From the NCBI GenBank assembly GCA_031430575.1, contig JANPBT010000043.1:62001-126000 (forward strand): DNA of 64,000 bases, in the 5' to 3' direction. A program made the translations under genes and the position numbers. The notes under the pieces are model-generated. The model saw nothing but the letters and a program-made list of their open reading frames with translations. It was not told the DNA's origin and did no database searches. Each line of letters starts with the position of its first letter. Position 1 is the stretch's first letter. Of the stretch, positions 17,701 through 25,767 are shown piece after piece. The DNA comes from JANMDS01 sp031430575 (GTDB taxonomy: Bacteria; Pseudomonadota; Gammaproteobacteria; Burkholderiales; Casimicrobiaceae).

Positions 17701-18335
17701 TTGTAGGTGTTGGTGATTTTGATGGCGATGGTCGCAGCGACATCCTATGGCGAGAGACCGGCGCGATAGGGATGAAATATCTAGCGATCTGGTTTGTCGA
17801 TGGCCACAACTTAAAACCCGCGACCGGGTTGGTGAGCCCGCAAATCGATGCCACATGGAAGATCGGTGGTGTCGCCGATCTCAATAGCGATGGCAAAGCC
17901 GATATCGTGTTTCGTCAAATCGGCACCGGGGCAGGCGGAAAAGATAAGTTGCGATCATGGCTTATGAACGCCAATGCGCTGGCAGCGGAAGTGCCGTTGC
18001 CAGATGTGCCGGGGAATACAGCAATCAAAGGCATCGCCGATATTAACGGTGATGGGCATGCCGATATTGTGTTTCTTGACGCCGCAGGCAACGTCGGTGT
18101 CTGGCTACTGCAAAACGGTGGATATTTTGCAGGGCAGTACATTGCATACGGAATCAACTCTGGCTGGAATATCGTAGGGCTCAGAGATTTTGATGGTGAT
18201 GGAAAGTCAGATATTTTCTGGCGCTACACGGACGGATCAAACGCGTTTTGGTTGCTTGATGGCTTATCGATTAAGGGAGCGAGTCTGATTGAGACCGTGC
18301 CCCCGGTGTGGAAGGCGCAGCCAGAAACCCCGTAG
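14793..18335 (+). CDS. S8 subtilisin-family protease with DUF5648-like and FG-GAP/VCBS repeats
   Basis: A protein of about 1180 residues. An I9-like prodomain (about 1-115) is followed by the S8 domain with catalytic Asp157 (VTVLDNGI), His220 (GHGTHV) and Ser443 (GTSMSAPHV). Next comes a DUF5648-like region (NHFYTTNPQ near 545, GYKLDGIEGYVYEP near 780). Six FG-GAP/VCBS-type repeats of D-x-N/D-x-D-x-x-x-D-I follow from about 870, probably calcium-binding beta-propeller blades. It is likely exported and cell-surface or secreted. As sequenced, the first usable start (TTG 14793) leaves no signal peptide. The missing signal-like stretch lies in the preceding frame, across the C10 tract. So the gene is either phase-OFF, translated as a fusion after slippage, or affected by a base-count error. 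Confidence 0.9.
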   Translation: MELVERRAAVLLNKKNAQFNVDDLIADVNSSRSQGQLKKLVGDAISAKRLLHRAPTPFESQLMLVDENLPISKLHQYVVLEYKDNAAREAAIEPLKRDKSFLYVSRDELTQDAALPTEQSGWLGGTPTVNNQWGMHLLNFPNAWNKQTGRAWVTVLDNGIWENSPDLNSPISLSPVVNVPNYRKHLSFNSRFLSYFDKADELKDVLVNAADIPFAGHGTHVASIIAGTHNNGGTAGGCPGCSLIAIRKLDSTLANAANVARAVDIGSQVINMSFETVSPQSRFDCLTTDANRPLCIALTHAAQNGVSMLAAAGNFANRVKFDDLPPLTGTPHPELYPLPATHPSVLAVSGLQYNGVAMSFWAGASNPGWNDTGPIFGSNFGQIINGTPEISFAAPAQKVLASVYPGWVWNDTFTGELGCGDQQNPASGPNAVNDGIGFCTGTSMSAPHVSAMAGLVKSANPLLDTAGVKSVLIQASECLEGNLTAPCTLTSSAGVDPQKAMKQLGYGVPKADKAVQLALGGPTAKNRLTPLFGYYNTDGDNHFYTTNPQMAIAAKRNTLQPAPKYRLDPPFVDCAITPGKCVGSGFVDQIFTTTLPNGAVQSGVRVEAVFQSEFSNAGAVRANATTTNAVATNFLPINPNVAGRTVTSLPAPVGANEKIRPISITTYPLTYQEIGLPIPGYPNLPCGSTYAFDSVTNVATNNACQYYPARAVAMLLTTHVDPTNTGRILKKVYRFSCNPDDPCNITDASNPKKPYHVAFRYSTNETLLSSIQGEGYKLDGIEGYVYEPVGEPPAGAQRFCSRRNAARHDAMLYLTASNTCYSQDSDPFITNNPQLPAGINGSGYNEPAELLGYAYPVQQPKALPEQPRVAAQSINGDQYADIVWRYNNASTIVMYTQQGYQTIGYTQLTQSMSDDWRLAGVADFNGDGNADLFWVGRSGTTQAGNVRIWYLAGANVVSFASFTHALNFEFVGVGDFDGDGRSDILWRETGAIGMKYLAIWFVDGHNLKPATGLVSPQIDATWKIGGVADLNSDGKADIVFRQIGTGAGGKDKLRSWLMNANALAAEVPLPDVPGNTAIKGIADINGDGHADIVFLDAAGNVGVWLLQNGGYFAGQYIAYGINSGWNIVGLRDFDGDGKSDIFWRYTDGSNAFWLLDGLSIKGASLIETVPPVWKAQPETP

Positions 18336-18380
18336 CGTGTAGCTGACTTTGACGAAAAAGTCACCACTCACGATTCAAAC

Positions 18381-18430
18381 TACCTGCGGCGCAGATTTAG
18401 CCCACTTTCATGCAAATCTGCGCCGCAGGT
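18381..18430. repeat. Inverted pair of the dispersed repeat between convergent genes
   Basis: TACCTGCGGCGCAGATTT at 18381-18398 and its complement at 18414-18430 with a 15-base spacer. It lies between the stop codons of the protease (plus) and the tartrate dehydrogenase-like gene (minus), where it could act as a two-way terminator. Confidence 0.93.
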
Positions 18431-18451
18431 TTCAAAGCCAGTAAATCCGCA

Positions 18452-19525
18452 TTAAATCGCAGCCGCAATCGCCGCGCCAACTTCGGAAGTAGTCGCTGAG
18501 CCGCCCATATCCGGCGTGCGCGGACCTTCGGCGCAGACGCGCTCGATGGCGCTAAGCATGGCGTCGTGCGCGGGTTTGTGCCCCAACCATTCGAGCATCA
18601 TCGCGCCGCACCAAATCTGGCCAATCGGATTGGCGACGCCTTTGCCTGCGATATCGGGCGCGCTGCCATGCACGGGCTCGAAAAGGCTGGGGAAATTGCG
18701 CTCGGGGTTGATGTTTGCGCTGGGGGCGATACCGATCGTGCCGGTGCAGGCGGGGCCTAAATCGGAGAGGATATCGCCAAACAAATTGCTGGCAACGACC
18801 ACATCAAAAAACGCTGGGCGCTGCACGAAATGGGCGGTCAAAATATCGATGTGAAATTTATCGAGCGTGAGCCCAGGGTAGCTTTTGGCCATCTCGGCAA
18901 CGCGCTCATCCCAGTAGGGCATCGAGATCGAAATTCCGTTTGATTTAGTCGCGCTGGTGAGATGCTTTTTGGGGCGCGATTGCGCGAGCTCAAACGCAAA
19001 TTTCAAGATGCGATCAACGCCGGTGCGCGTAAACACACTTTCTTGCAACACGAATTCGCGCGCGGTGCCGGGGAACATGCGCCCGCCAATGCTGGAGTAT
19101 TCGCCTTCGGTATTTTCGCGAACAATATAAAAATCAATTTCGCCCGCTTTATAAGGCGAGCCATCGCGCTTGACGACCGGCGCGATCACGCCCGGCATCA
19201 ATCGCGCCGGGCGCAAATTCACATATTGATCAAACTCGCGGCGAAACATTAAGAGCGAGCCCCAGAGCGAGACATGATCAGCGATTTTGTCGGGCCAGCC
19301 GACTGCGCCGAAATAGATCGCGTCGTGGCCACCGATGTGGGCTTTCCAATCATCGGGCAGCATCTTGCCATGCTTTTCGTAGTAATCCCACGATGAGAAA
19401 TCGAAATGATCGAACTGCAGGGGAATGCTAAATTTTTTGGCGGCCGCTTGCAGCGCGCGGATGCCTTCTGGCATCACTTCTTTGCCGATGCCGTCGCCGG
19501 CGATTACTGCGATTCGTTTGGTCAT
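18452..19525 (-). CDS. Tartrate dehydrogenase / D-malate dehydrogenase family (TtuC/DmlA-like)
   Basis: A 357-residue beta-decarboxylating dehydrogenase of the isocitrate/isopropylmalate family. It shows IAVIAGDGIGKEVMPEG at the N-terminus, LRPARLMPGV with the substrate arginines, FYIVRENTEGEYSSIGG near 135, a lysine in KSNGIS near 195, and DILSDLGPACTGTIGIAPSANINP with the metal-binding aspartates near 245-270. The DYYEKHGKMLPDDW stretch marks the TtuC/YeaU subgroup, which oxidises tartrate or D-malate with NAD+. It lies 44 bp after the alpha/beta hydrolase gene in the same direction. The divergent LysR gene is a likely regulator. Exact substrate is not settled by sequence. Confidence 0.92.
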   Translation of the reverse strand: MTKRIAVIAGDGIGKEVMPEGIRALQAAAKKFSIPLQFDHFDFSSWDYYEKHGKMLPDDWKAHIGGHDAIYFGAVGWPDKIADHVSLWGSLLMFRREFDQYVNLRPARLMPGVIAPVVKRDGSPYKAGEIDFYIVRENTEGEYSSIGGRMFPGTAREFVLQESVFTRTGVDRILKFAFELAQSRPKKHLTSATKSNGISISMPYWDERVAEMAKSYPGLTLDKFHIDILTAHFVQRPAFFDVVVASNLFGDILSDLGPACTGTIGIAPSANINPERNFPSLFEPVHGSAPDIAGKGVANPIGQIWCGAMMLEWLGHKPAHDAMLSAIERVCAEGPRTPDMGGSATTSEVGAAIAAAI

Positions 19526-19569
19526 GATGAATGGTGTCTTCTAACGTTTGGTTTAGCTTAGTTGCTAAC

Positions 19570-20463
19570 CTAGTTTTCGAGGAGAAAAGGAAGAGAAATT
19601 TCGACGAGCGCTTCGGGCGCTTCTTCGGGAATATAGTGGCCGCAGGGCAGCGATTGCCCGCGCACGCGCTGCGCGACCGCGCTCCAATCGGCGAGCGGCT
19701 TAAAGCATTTTTCAATGATGCCATTTGCGCCCCAGAGCACTTGCAGCGGCTGCGCTACTTTTTTACCTGCGGCGCAGTCGGCGCGATCATGCTCGAGATC
19801 GATGGTTGCCGCAGCGCGATAGTCTTCGCAAATGGCATGGGCAATGCCGGGCAGGCGAATGCAGCGGCGATACTCGGCGAGCGCCTCGGGGGTGAACGCC
19901 GATAAACCGGCGTGCCGATTGCCCATCATTTTCTCAATGAAAAATTCGGGATTGGCGGCGATCATGGTCTCCGGCAACGGCGCGCGCTGGATCAAGAAAA
20001 ACCAATGCCAGTAGGCTTTGGCAAACTCCATATTCGTCTGCGAATACATCGCTAATGTGGGTGAAATATCAAGCAGCGTGGCGCGCAAGACGGCCTGCGG
20101 ATGATCGACCAACATGCGATGGGTCACCCGCGCGCCGCGATCATGGGCAAGCACGCGAAATTGCGCAAACCCGAGCGCGGCCATGAGCCCGACCATATCT
20201 TTGGCCATTTCGCGCTTGCTATAGGGCGCATGATTGACCTCAGCGCTGGAATCGGGCTTATCGCTATCGCCGTAGCCGCGCAAATCGGCTGCCACTAAAG
20301 TGAAATGCTGGCTGAGCGCGGGCGCGACTTTATGCCAGATCACGTGCGTTTGCGGATGGCCGTGCAGCAACAAAAGAGGTGGTTTGCTGCGATCATTGCT
20401 CACGCTGGCGTGAATTGAAATGCCATTGGTGGCAATGCGGTGGGTCGTGTGCTCAAAAAACAT
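19570..20463 (-). CDS. Alpha/beta hydrolase, haloacetate dehalogenase-like
   Basis: A 297-residue alpha/beta hydrolase. LLLLHGHPQTHVIWHK forms the oxyanion region. The nucleophile position is an aspartate in LAHDRGARVTHRM, the H-D-R-G pattern of fluoro/haloacetate dehalogenases and some epoxide hydrolases. The catalytic histidine is probably in LPCGHYIPEEAPE near the end. I start at ATG 20463 (MFFEHTTHR). The frame extends upstream to 20502 only because the repeat at 20477-20494 happens to stay open. A further repeat copy at 19764-19777 lies in frame inside the gene. Co-directional with the tartrate dehydrogenase-like gene, so they may form one unit. The natural substrate is unknown. Confidence 0.85.
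   Translation of the reverse strand: MFFEHTTHRIATNGISIHASVSNDRSKPPLLLLHGHPQTHVIWHKVAPALSQHFTLVAADLRGYGDSDKPDSSAEVNHAPYSKREMAKDMVGLMAALGFAQFRVLAHDRGARVTHRMLVDHPQAVLRATLLDISPTLAMYSQTNMEFAKAYWHWFFLIQRAPLPETMIAANPEFFIEKMMGNRHAGLSAFTPEALAEYRRCIRLPGIAHAICEDYRAAATIDLEHDRADCAAGKKVAQPLQVLWGANGIIEKCFKPLADWSAVAQRVRGQSLPCGHYIPEEAPEALVEISLPFLLEN
19764..19777 (+). repeat. Dispersed repeat core inside the hydrolase gene
   Basis: TACCTGCGGCGCAG, lacking the ATTT end, read in frame as DCAAGK on the minus strand. Confidence 0.75.
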
Positions 20464-20476
20464 GCGAAAAACCTCC

Positions 20477-20494
20477 AAATCTGCGCCGCAGGTA
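20477..20494 (-). repeat. Dispersed 18-base repeat, single copy in a divergent intergenic region
   Basis: Exact AAATCTGCGCCGCAGGTA between the hydrolase start and the LysR gene. It is one of few copies located in a region that must hold promoters. Confidence 0.9.
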
Positions 20495-20589
20495 TTGCTC
20501 AAATTACGGCGCGATACTTAGCACTATAGGCGAACTATCGTTCTCCATGGTTAAATTGAAAGCAATTCTTGATTTAGCTAAAGTTAATA

Positions 20590-21522
20590 ATGCGCGAGAT
20601 TGATGACCCCCGCTTTTTTTTAACGATTGTTCGCAACGGTAGCCTTGCCGCGGCGGCGCGCGCGCTCAACGTCACACCCTCAGCAGTCACCCAGCGCTTG
20701 CAGCAGCTCGAATCTGGATTTGGCTTGCAACTCATCGAGCGCGCGGGTAAGCGCATGCAATTAACCAACGACGGTGAGCTTTACGCCAGCGAAGCGGAAA
20801 AGATCGTGGCGCAATACGACGAATTGCTCGATGCTTTGCAAGCCCGCAAAACGCTCGTGCGCGGCCATCTGCGAATCCACGGCACGCTGGGCTTTGGGCG
20901 CGCGCACCTCGCGCCTGCGCTCATGGAATTCAAGCAACACCACCCACAAATTGAAATTTCGCTGCATTTAAGCGACCGCGAGCAGAATGGCGAAAACGCC
21001 TATGACGTCGTCGTCCATATCGGCGCACTTGCTGACTCTTCGCAGGTCGCTTTTCCCATCGCAGAAAATTCCCGCTTTTTGCTCGCATCGCCGCAATACC
21101 TGCGGCGCAGTTTTACCCCAAAAACGCCCGAAGATTTAGCATCACACGCCTGCTTATTACTCAAACAAAACGATGAAGATGTGGGGCTCTGGCGATTGAC
21201 TGATAGGCGCGGGCAAGCGAAAGCAATTCGCGTGCGTGCTGCCCTTGCGAGCAACGACGGCGAAGTGATCAAGCAATGGGCGCTCGCGGGCGGCGGCATC
21301 ATGGCGCGCTCGCAATGGGATAGCGCGAACGAGATTGCGAGCGGTGCGTTGGTGCGCGTGCTCAGTGATTGGCAGCTGCCCGACGCACCCATTTATGCGA
21401 TGGTCGCCCAGCGGCGTGGGCTGTCAACGCGAGCACGCGCTTTTATCGATTTTCTGCAAGCCCGTTTTCAGCCGACCGCGCCTTGGCGCACGCCTGCCAA
21501 CCCGTCACTGAAAACGCCCTGA
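20590..21522 (+). CDS. LysR-type transcription regulator
   Basis: A 310-residue LTTR. The N-terminal winged helix spans about residues 1-65 (FFLTIVRNGSLAAAARALNVTPSAVTQRLQQLE), followed by a linker helix and a periplasmic-binding-protein-like effector domain (VRGHLRIHGTLGFGRAHLAPAL, then DVVVHIGAL). It is divergent from the hydrolase and tartrate dehydrogenase-like genes with 126 bp between starts, the usual arrangement for an LTTR and its targets. A short palindrome TTTAGCTAAA (20573-20582) just before its start is a possible site for self-control. A copy of the dispersed repeat at 21097 encodes PQYLRRS in frame. The effector is unknown. Confidence 0.93.
   Translation: MREIDDPRFFLTIVRNGSLAAAARALNVTPSAVTQRLQQLESGFGLQLIERAGKRMQLTNDGELYASEAEKIVAQYDELLDALQARKTLVRGHLRIHGTLGFGRAHLAPALMEFKQHHPQIEISLHLSDREQNGENAYDVVVHIGALADSSQVAFPIAENSRFLLASPQYLRRSFTPKTPEDLASHACLLLKQNDEDVGLWRLTDRRGQAKAIRVRAALASNDGEVIKQWALAGGGIMARSQWDSANEIASGALVRVLSDWQLPDAPIYAMVAQRRGLSTRARAFIDFLQARFQPTAPWRTPANPSLKTP
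21097..21113 (+). repeat. Dispersed repeat inside the LysR gene
   Basis: TACCTGCGGCGCAG followed by TTT, in frame as YLRRSF. QYLRR-like runs are also common in LTTRs, so part of the match could be coding constraint. Confidence 0.6.
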
Positions 21523-21592
21523 GTTGGCAAGAAATCGCACTGCTCCGCAGGTATACTGCGCAAACAGCGGTCTCGATGCCGCAGGGGAAAAC

Positions 21593-23440
21593 ATGCCACG
21601 CTCATCACGCACTTACTTCATTAAACCGCTTTCATTTGCGATTGCAGCGGCACTCGGCGCAACCGCTGGCGCCCAAAATTTAATCGATATGGGCGGTCAA
21701 TGGGGTCGCATTGGTGCGGGCGTTGATTTTGATGGCAACGTCCGCGGTGAAATGATGCTGCGCATGATGCCGGGCGCAAACCAGCGCGCGATTGTTGAAG
21801 CTTCCGCTGGTGAGCATCAAGCGCTTGGGCTCAAGCTCTCTTACAACTTCATCCCACGGCAATTCGTCGTGCCAGGCGTTTTGAAAACCTTCGTCGCCTA
21901 CGACCGCAACGCCAGCAAAGATGCGAAGGTTACCGCCGGTTTTGGTGGCGAGTTTCGCGATATTTTTTGGGGCATCTACGGAAGTAAAGGCGTATCTGAC
22001 GGTCGCGCTGCCTCTGCCTTTGTTGGCAATGCCATCGAGCTTCGCCCGTACGATACAGGCGTCGGGCTTCGCTTAGGCACTTTCTTTGATGCAGCACTTT
22101 TGCGGCTCACGCTCGGCGCTGATCAAGAGCAAGGCAAGCAGGGCGCGCGCCAAACAACCGGCTCGCTCTTGGTTGAAAAATATTTTGAGAGTTCGCCTGT
22201 TTCGGTTGCAATCAATTACGAAACGCTGCGCCGACGCTCTGATTTCGAAAATCGCACGGATGACAATCGCGGCGCGATGATGATCCGGCTTGATCTCAGC
22301 GGTAAAAGCGGCGCATCGATGGTCAGCTCAACGGCTTCTCTTGCGGCGCGGTCGCTCGATAATCCCCTCTCACATAAGCAAACCGTAGACACCTACGGCA
22401 AGCGCATCGGCGCCAACATCGGCAATCTATCGCCCTTGGCGGTAGACGATACCGGCGCCGCTTTGAGCAGTGGGGCAGAAATCACCATTGACGTGTTAAG
22501 CAACGACCGTGACCCGAACGGCGACGCGCTTTCGCTATCAAGCGTCGGCGTGCCGCAGCATGGCACGGCCAAACCAGTCGCGGGGAAAATTCTCTACGCG
22601 GCAACCGCTGGCTATACCGGTGCCGATACGTTTACCTATACCGTAACCGATGGTAAAGGCGGGAGCGCCTCTGGGGTTGTGCGCGTCACCGTTTCCGCCG
22701 CGCCCGGCGCAACGCCTGCGCCCACGCCTGCGCCGACCGCTGCACCGACGCCAGCTCCGACGCCAGCCCCAACCCCCACGCCTGCCCCGACGCCAGCAGC
22801 AAACCGCGCCCCGGTCGCCAATGCAGATGCCTATACCGTCGCAGCCGGTGCTGGCGCTGCGCCGTTTTCTGTCCTTGCAAACGACACCGATGCTGATGGC
22901 GACGTGCTCTCAATTTCTGCCGCCTCAACGCCTGCGAACGGCACGACCAGCATTTCTGGCACAACCGTGCTCTACGCGCCACGCGCTGGCTATACGGGCA
23001 ACGATACATTTACCTATACCGTCGCCGACGGCAAAGGCGGCTCTGCCATCGGCACGGTAACGATAACCGTCTCACCAACGCCTGCACCGAGCCCTACTCC
23101 AACACCATCTCCAGCGCCCACCCCGACGCCCGCGCCCGGGAGCAATCGTGCGCCAAATGCGGTAGCCGATAATTTTGCGGTGAACTGCGCCGCGGGTATG
23201 AGCACTTCGTTTAACGTGACGACTAACGATAGCGACCCTGACACATCGACTGGCGATGTTATTTTTGTGGTTGGCTTTACTTTCCCGCCAACGAACAACG
23301 GCAGCTTGATCTACGCAGGCTCAGGCATCTTTAGCTTTACCGGCAACGGCACAAACTTTGGCACGACGACCTTTACCTACACCCTAAGTGACTCGAAAAA
23401 CGTCACCGCCGGCGCGACGGTTACCCTGCGATGCCAATGA
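21593..23440 (+). CDS. Outer-surface protein: beta-domain plus three cadherin/Ig-like repeats
   Basis: A 615-residue protein. It has a signal peptide ending GATAGAQ near residue 25, then about 220 residues of alternating polar/aromatic strands (GGQWGRIGAGVDFDGNVRGEMML) that look like an inverse-autotransporter-type or other outer-membrane beta-domain. Three Ig/cadherin-like modules of about 95 residues follow (VDDTGAALSSGAEITIDVLSNDRDPNGD ... TFTYTVTDGKGG and similar), separated by Pro/Thr/Ala-Pro linkers. Calcium-site-like D-x-D-x-D motifs occur in each module. This layout suggests an intimin/invasin-like adhesin. ATG 21593 has AGGGGA 5-6 bases upstream; an earlier in-frame ATG at 21524 adds an unlikely leader. 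Whether the beta-domain forms a pore is not shown. Confidence 0.75.
   Translation: MPRSSRTYFIKPLSFAIAAALGATAGAQNLIDMGGQWGRIGAGVDFDGNVRGEMMLRMMPGANQRAIVEASAGEHQALGLKLSYNFIPRQFVVPGVLKTFVAYDRNASKDAKVTAGFGGEFRDIFWGIYGSKGVSDGRAASAFVGNAIELRPYDTGVGLRLGTFFDAALLRLTLGADQEQGKQGARQTTGSLLVEKYFESSPVSVAINYETLRRRSDFENRTDDNRGAMMIRLDLSGKSGASMVSSTASLAARSLDNPLSHKQTVDTYGKRIGANIGNLSPLAVDDTGAALSSGAEITIDVLSNDRDPNGDALSLSSVGVPQHGTAKPVAGKILYAATAGYTGADTFTYTVTDGKGGSASGVVRVTVSAAPGATPAPTPAPTAAPTPAPTPAPTPTPAPTPAANRAPVANADAYTVAAGAGAAPFSVLANDTDADGDVLSISAASTPANGTTSISGTTVLYAPRAGYTGNDTFTYTVADGKGGSAIGTVTITVSPTPAPSPTPTPSPAPTPTPAPGSNRAPNAVADNFAVNCAAGMSTSFNVTTNDSDPDTSTGDVIFVVGFTFPPTNNGSLIYAGSGIFSFTGNGTNFGTTTFTYTLSDSKNVTAGATVTLRCQ
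22706..22800 (+). repeat. Proline/alanine/threonine codon repeat
   Basis: Imperfect tandem ACGCC/GCC-type units encode the (PTPA)n linker between Ig-like modules. A shorter one occurs at about 23080-23140. Such tracts can change length by slippage in whole codons. Confidence 0.7.
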
Positions 23441-23478
23441 ACGTCATCACATCAAATTGGCATAAAGGCTGAGAACGC

Positions 23479-23937
23479 GTGAGTAGCACCAACCCTCTGG
23501 CCGCACTACTGGCCATTAACGATATTTCGCTCGACTTCGCAGCTGGGAGCAAGCGGCGTCTTTTCGAGCACGTCGCTGCCAACGTAGAAGCCCATCACGG
23601 CATTAGCGCGAGCACGGTGATTGAGAGCCTGCTGGCACGCGAGCGTTTGGGTTCTACCGGTTTTGGTGAAGGTGTTGCGATTCCACACGGCCGACTCAAA
23701 GGCTTGGGCGATGCGATAGGCGTTTTCGTTCGCGCCAGCGCTCCAATTGGTTTTGATGCTCCTGATGGTAAGCCGGTAGATCAAATTTTTGCTTTGCTAG
23801 TGCCAGAAAATGCGACCGATCATCATCTGATGATACTGTCTGAGCTCGCCCAGCGTTTTAGTGAAAAGCGCTTTCGCGATGCGGTGCGAAATGCATCGAC
23901 GGCGCAAGAAATTCACACGCTATTCTGCGGCGCATGA
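23479..23937 (+). CDS. ptsN: Nitrogen-type PTS IIA protein
   Basis: A 152-residue EIIA-Ntr. The phosphorylated histidine lies in GVAIPHGRLKGL near residue 72, preceded by ESLLARERLGSTGFGEG. It takes phosphate from the Npr protein and signals carbon/nitrogen/potassium state rather than transporting sugar. GTG 23479 is the start. It overlaps hprK by 4 bp (ATGA at 23934). The ptsN-hprK-rapZ order is common in betaproteobacteria. Confidence 0.94.
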   Translation: MSSTNPLAALLAINDISLDFAAGSKRRLFEHVAANVEAHHGISASTVIESLLARERLGSTGFGEGVAIPHGRLKGLGDAIGVFVRASAPIGFDAPDGKPVDQIFALLVPENATDHHLMILSELAQRFSEKRFRDAVRNASTAQEIHTLFCGA

Positions 23938-24905
23938 GTAATTCAGGTAATTCCGTCACCATTCTCTCGCTCATAACCGATAATCGGGAGCGACTTGAAT
24001 TTGAGTGGGTTGCCGGTCGCGATGGCGGCACGCGCATCGTCTCAACCGCGACGGGCGCAAATTCATTGATTGGCTCAATCGGCCATATGAATTTCATTCA
24101 TCCGTTCCAGATTCAATTGCTCGGCCCTATTGAGTGTAATTACCTTGAAACGCTCGCGGCATCGGAGCGAACGATTCAACTCGGTAAGCTTTTCGTGCCC
24201 GAGCTTTCGATGCTCATCATTGCCTCAGCAGAAACTGCAAATTACAGCTTCTTTCCTGAGCTCTTAGAAAAAGCCAACGCCCTTCACGTTGCCCTACTGC
24301 GGTCGCCAAAAGCCAGCCCACACTTGGTCGATGTGCTGCGGCTTTATCTCGCGCGCAAGCTCGCCGAGAGCACTACGATGCATGGCGTTTTTTTAGATGT
24401 GCTTGAGCTCGGCGTTTTGATTACCGGCGCGTCTGCCATCGGCAAAAGCGAGCTCGCACTCGAGCTTTTAGCGCGCGGCCACGGGCTGATTGCTGACGAT
24501 ATCGTTGAGCTTTATCGGGTCACGCCCGATATGGTCGAAGGGCGTTGCCCAGATGTATTGAAAGATTTTTTGGAAGTGCGCGGAATCGGCGTGCTCAACA
24601 TTCGCACGATTTTTGGCGAAACAGCCGTGCGGCCACGTAAATCGCTCAAATTGATTATTCACCTCGAAGATCATAGCAACGAGAAGTGGACCAATTTAGA
24701 TCGCCTCGCGGTCAACGCCACGTATCAAGACGTGCTCGAAGTGCCCATTCGCAAAATGACGATCCCGGTGGCGGCAGGTCGCAACTTAGCGGTGCTGGTC
24801 GAAGCGGCGGTGCGTAATTTTGTATTGAATTTGCGCGGTATTGATTCAACGCGCGAATTCATCGAGCGCCAACACAAGCTCATCGAAGGCGCAGGTACGC
24901 CGTGA
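23934..24905 (+). CDS. hprK: HPr kinase/phosphorylase
   Basis: A 323-residue bifunctional enzyme that phosphorylates and dephosphorylates a serine of HPr-type proteins. The Walker A motif GASAIGKS is near residue 165 and the family signature follows in GHGLIADDIVELYR and LEVRGIGVLNIRTIFG (about 220). The N-terminal DRTG-like domain is present. In betaproteobacteria HprK is thought to link PTS state to regulation rather than sugar uptake. It is coupled by 4-bp overlaps to ptsN before and rapZ after. Confidence 0.96.
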   Translation: MSNSGNSVTILSLITDNRERLEFEWVAGRDGGTRIVSTATGANSLIGSIGHMNFIHPFQIQLLGPIECNYLETLAASERTIQLGKLFVPELSMLIIASAETANYSFFPELLEKANALHVALLRSPKASPHLVDVLRLYLARKLAESTTMHGVFLDVLELGVLITGASAIGKSELALELLARGHGLIADDIVELYRVTPDMVEGRCPDVLKDFLEVRGIGVLNIRTIFGETAVRPRKSLKLIIHLEDHSNEKWTNLDRLAVNATYQDVLEVPIRKMTIPVAAGRNLAVLVEAAVRNFVLNLRGIDSTREFIERQHKLIEGAGTP

Positions 24906-25762
24906 GCACGCCAGATGTTGTGCTTGTTGCTGGCGTTTCGGGCTCTGGAAAATCCGTAGCCCTCGGCGCGCTGGAAGACAGCGGGTATTTCGCGGTGCAA
25001 AATTTGCCGCCGGGTTTACTCACTGCGCTTTTAGAAGAGATGCATGGCGCAGGTTTCCCGCGCGTTGCGGTGAGCTTTGATATGCGGCTTTCGGGGCAGT
25101 TTTATGTGCTTCCGCTTGCCGTGCGGGCGCTACAAAAAGAAGGCATCCGCGCCCGCATTTTGGTGCTGGAAGCAAAAGACGATACGCTGATCCGCCGCTT
25201 CTCAGAGACCCGACGCCATCACCCACTCGCAGAGCAAATGGGGATGACCCTCGCTGAGGCGATTCGCCATGAGCAGGAGCAGCTATTGCCGTTAGTTGAC
25301 GTTGCCACCCGGGTGGATACCAGCGGACTCTCGTCGCATGCATTGCGTACGTGGATTCGGGATTGGGCAGATGCACAAACCGGCACCGCGGCCACGCTCG
25401 GCCTCGTCTTTGAAAGCTTTGGCTACAAACACGGTGTGCCCCTCGACGCTGATCTGGTTTTTGATGCCCGCATGCTTCCAAATCCGCATTATGAAACCGG
25501 GCTGGCGGATCGCACCGGAAAAGATATGGAAGTAGGAAATTTCCTCGCGCCGATACCCGATGTGCAGCGCTTTATCGCCGACGTAGAGGCTTACGTGCGC
25601 AAATGGCTCAATGCCTATCGGCAGGATAATCGGGCAACGCTGACGGTTGCGATCGGATGCACCGGCGGGCAGCATCGGTCGGTCTACGTCGTCGAGCAGC
25701 TCTCCAAGCGTTTTTCTGCGCAAGTGCCTGTCCTCACGCGGCATCGCCAATTAAAGTCGTAG
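24902..25762 (+). CDS. rapZ: RNase adapter RapZ (YvcJ family)
   Basis: A 286-residue nucleotide-binding protein. Walker A VSGSGKSVAL is at the N-terminus. VSFDMRL, FSETRRHHPL and the C-terminal TVAIGCTGGQHRSVYVVEQL are family signatures. In enterobacteria RapZ senses glucosamine-6-phosphate and guides RNase E to small RNAs; that role in this organism is assumed only by homology. GTG start in a GTGA overlap with hprK. Confidence 0.96.
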   Translation: MSTPDVVLVAGVSGSGKSVALGALEDSGYFAVQNLPPGLLTALLEEMHGAGFPRVAVSFDMRLSGQFYVLPLAVRALQKEGIRARILVLEAKDDTLIRRFSETRRHHPLAEQMGMTLAEAIRHEQEQLLPLVDVATRVDTSGLSSHALRTWIRDWADAQTGTAATLGLVFESFGYKHGVPLDADLVFDARMLPNPHYETGLADRTGKDMEVGNFLAPIPDVQRFIADVEAYVRKWLNAYRQDNRATLTVAIGCTGGQHRSVYVVEQLSKRFSAQVPVLTRHRQLKS

Positions 25763-25767
25763 CTGGC

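Noticed and set aside
22706..22800. CRISPR-like short repeats
   Set aside because: The repeats are codon-scale and in frame within a coding linker; no spacers of constant length occur.
22636..23298. Long open frames antisense to the Pro/Thr/Ala linkers and Ig-like modules
   Set aside because: They are low-complexity mirror translations of the GC-rich linker codons with no ribosome site.
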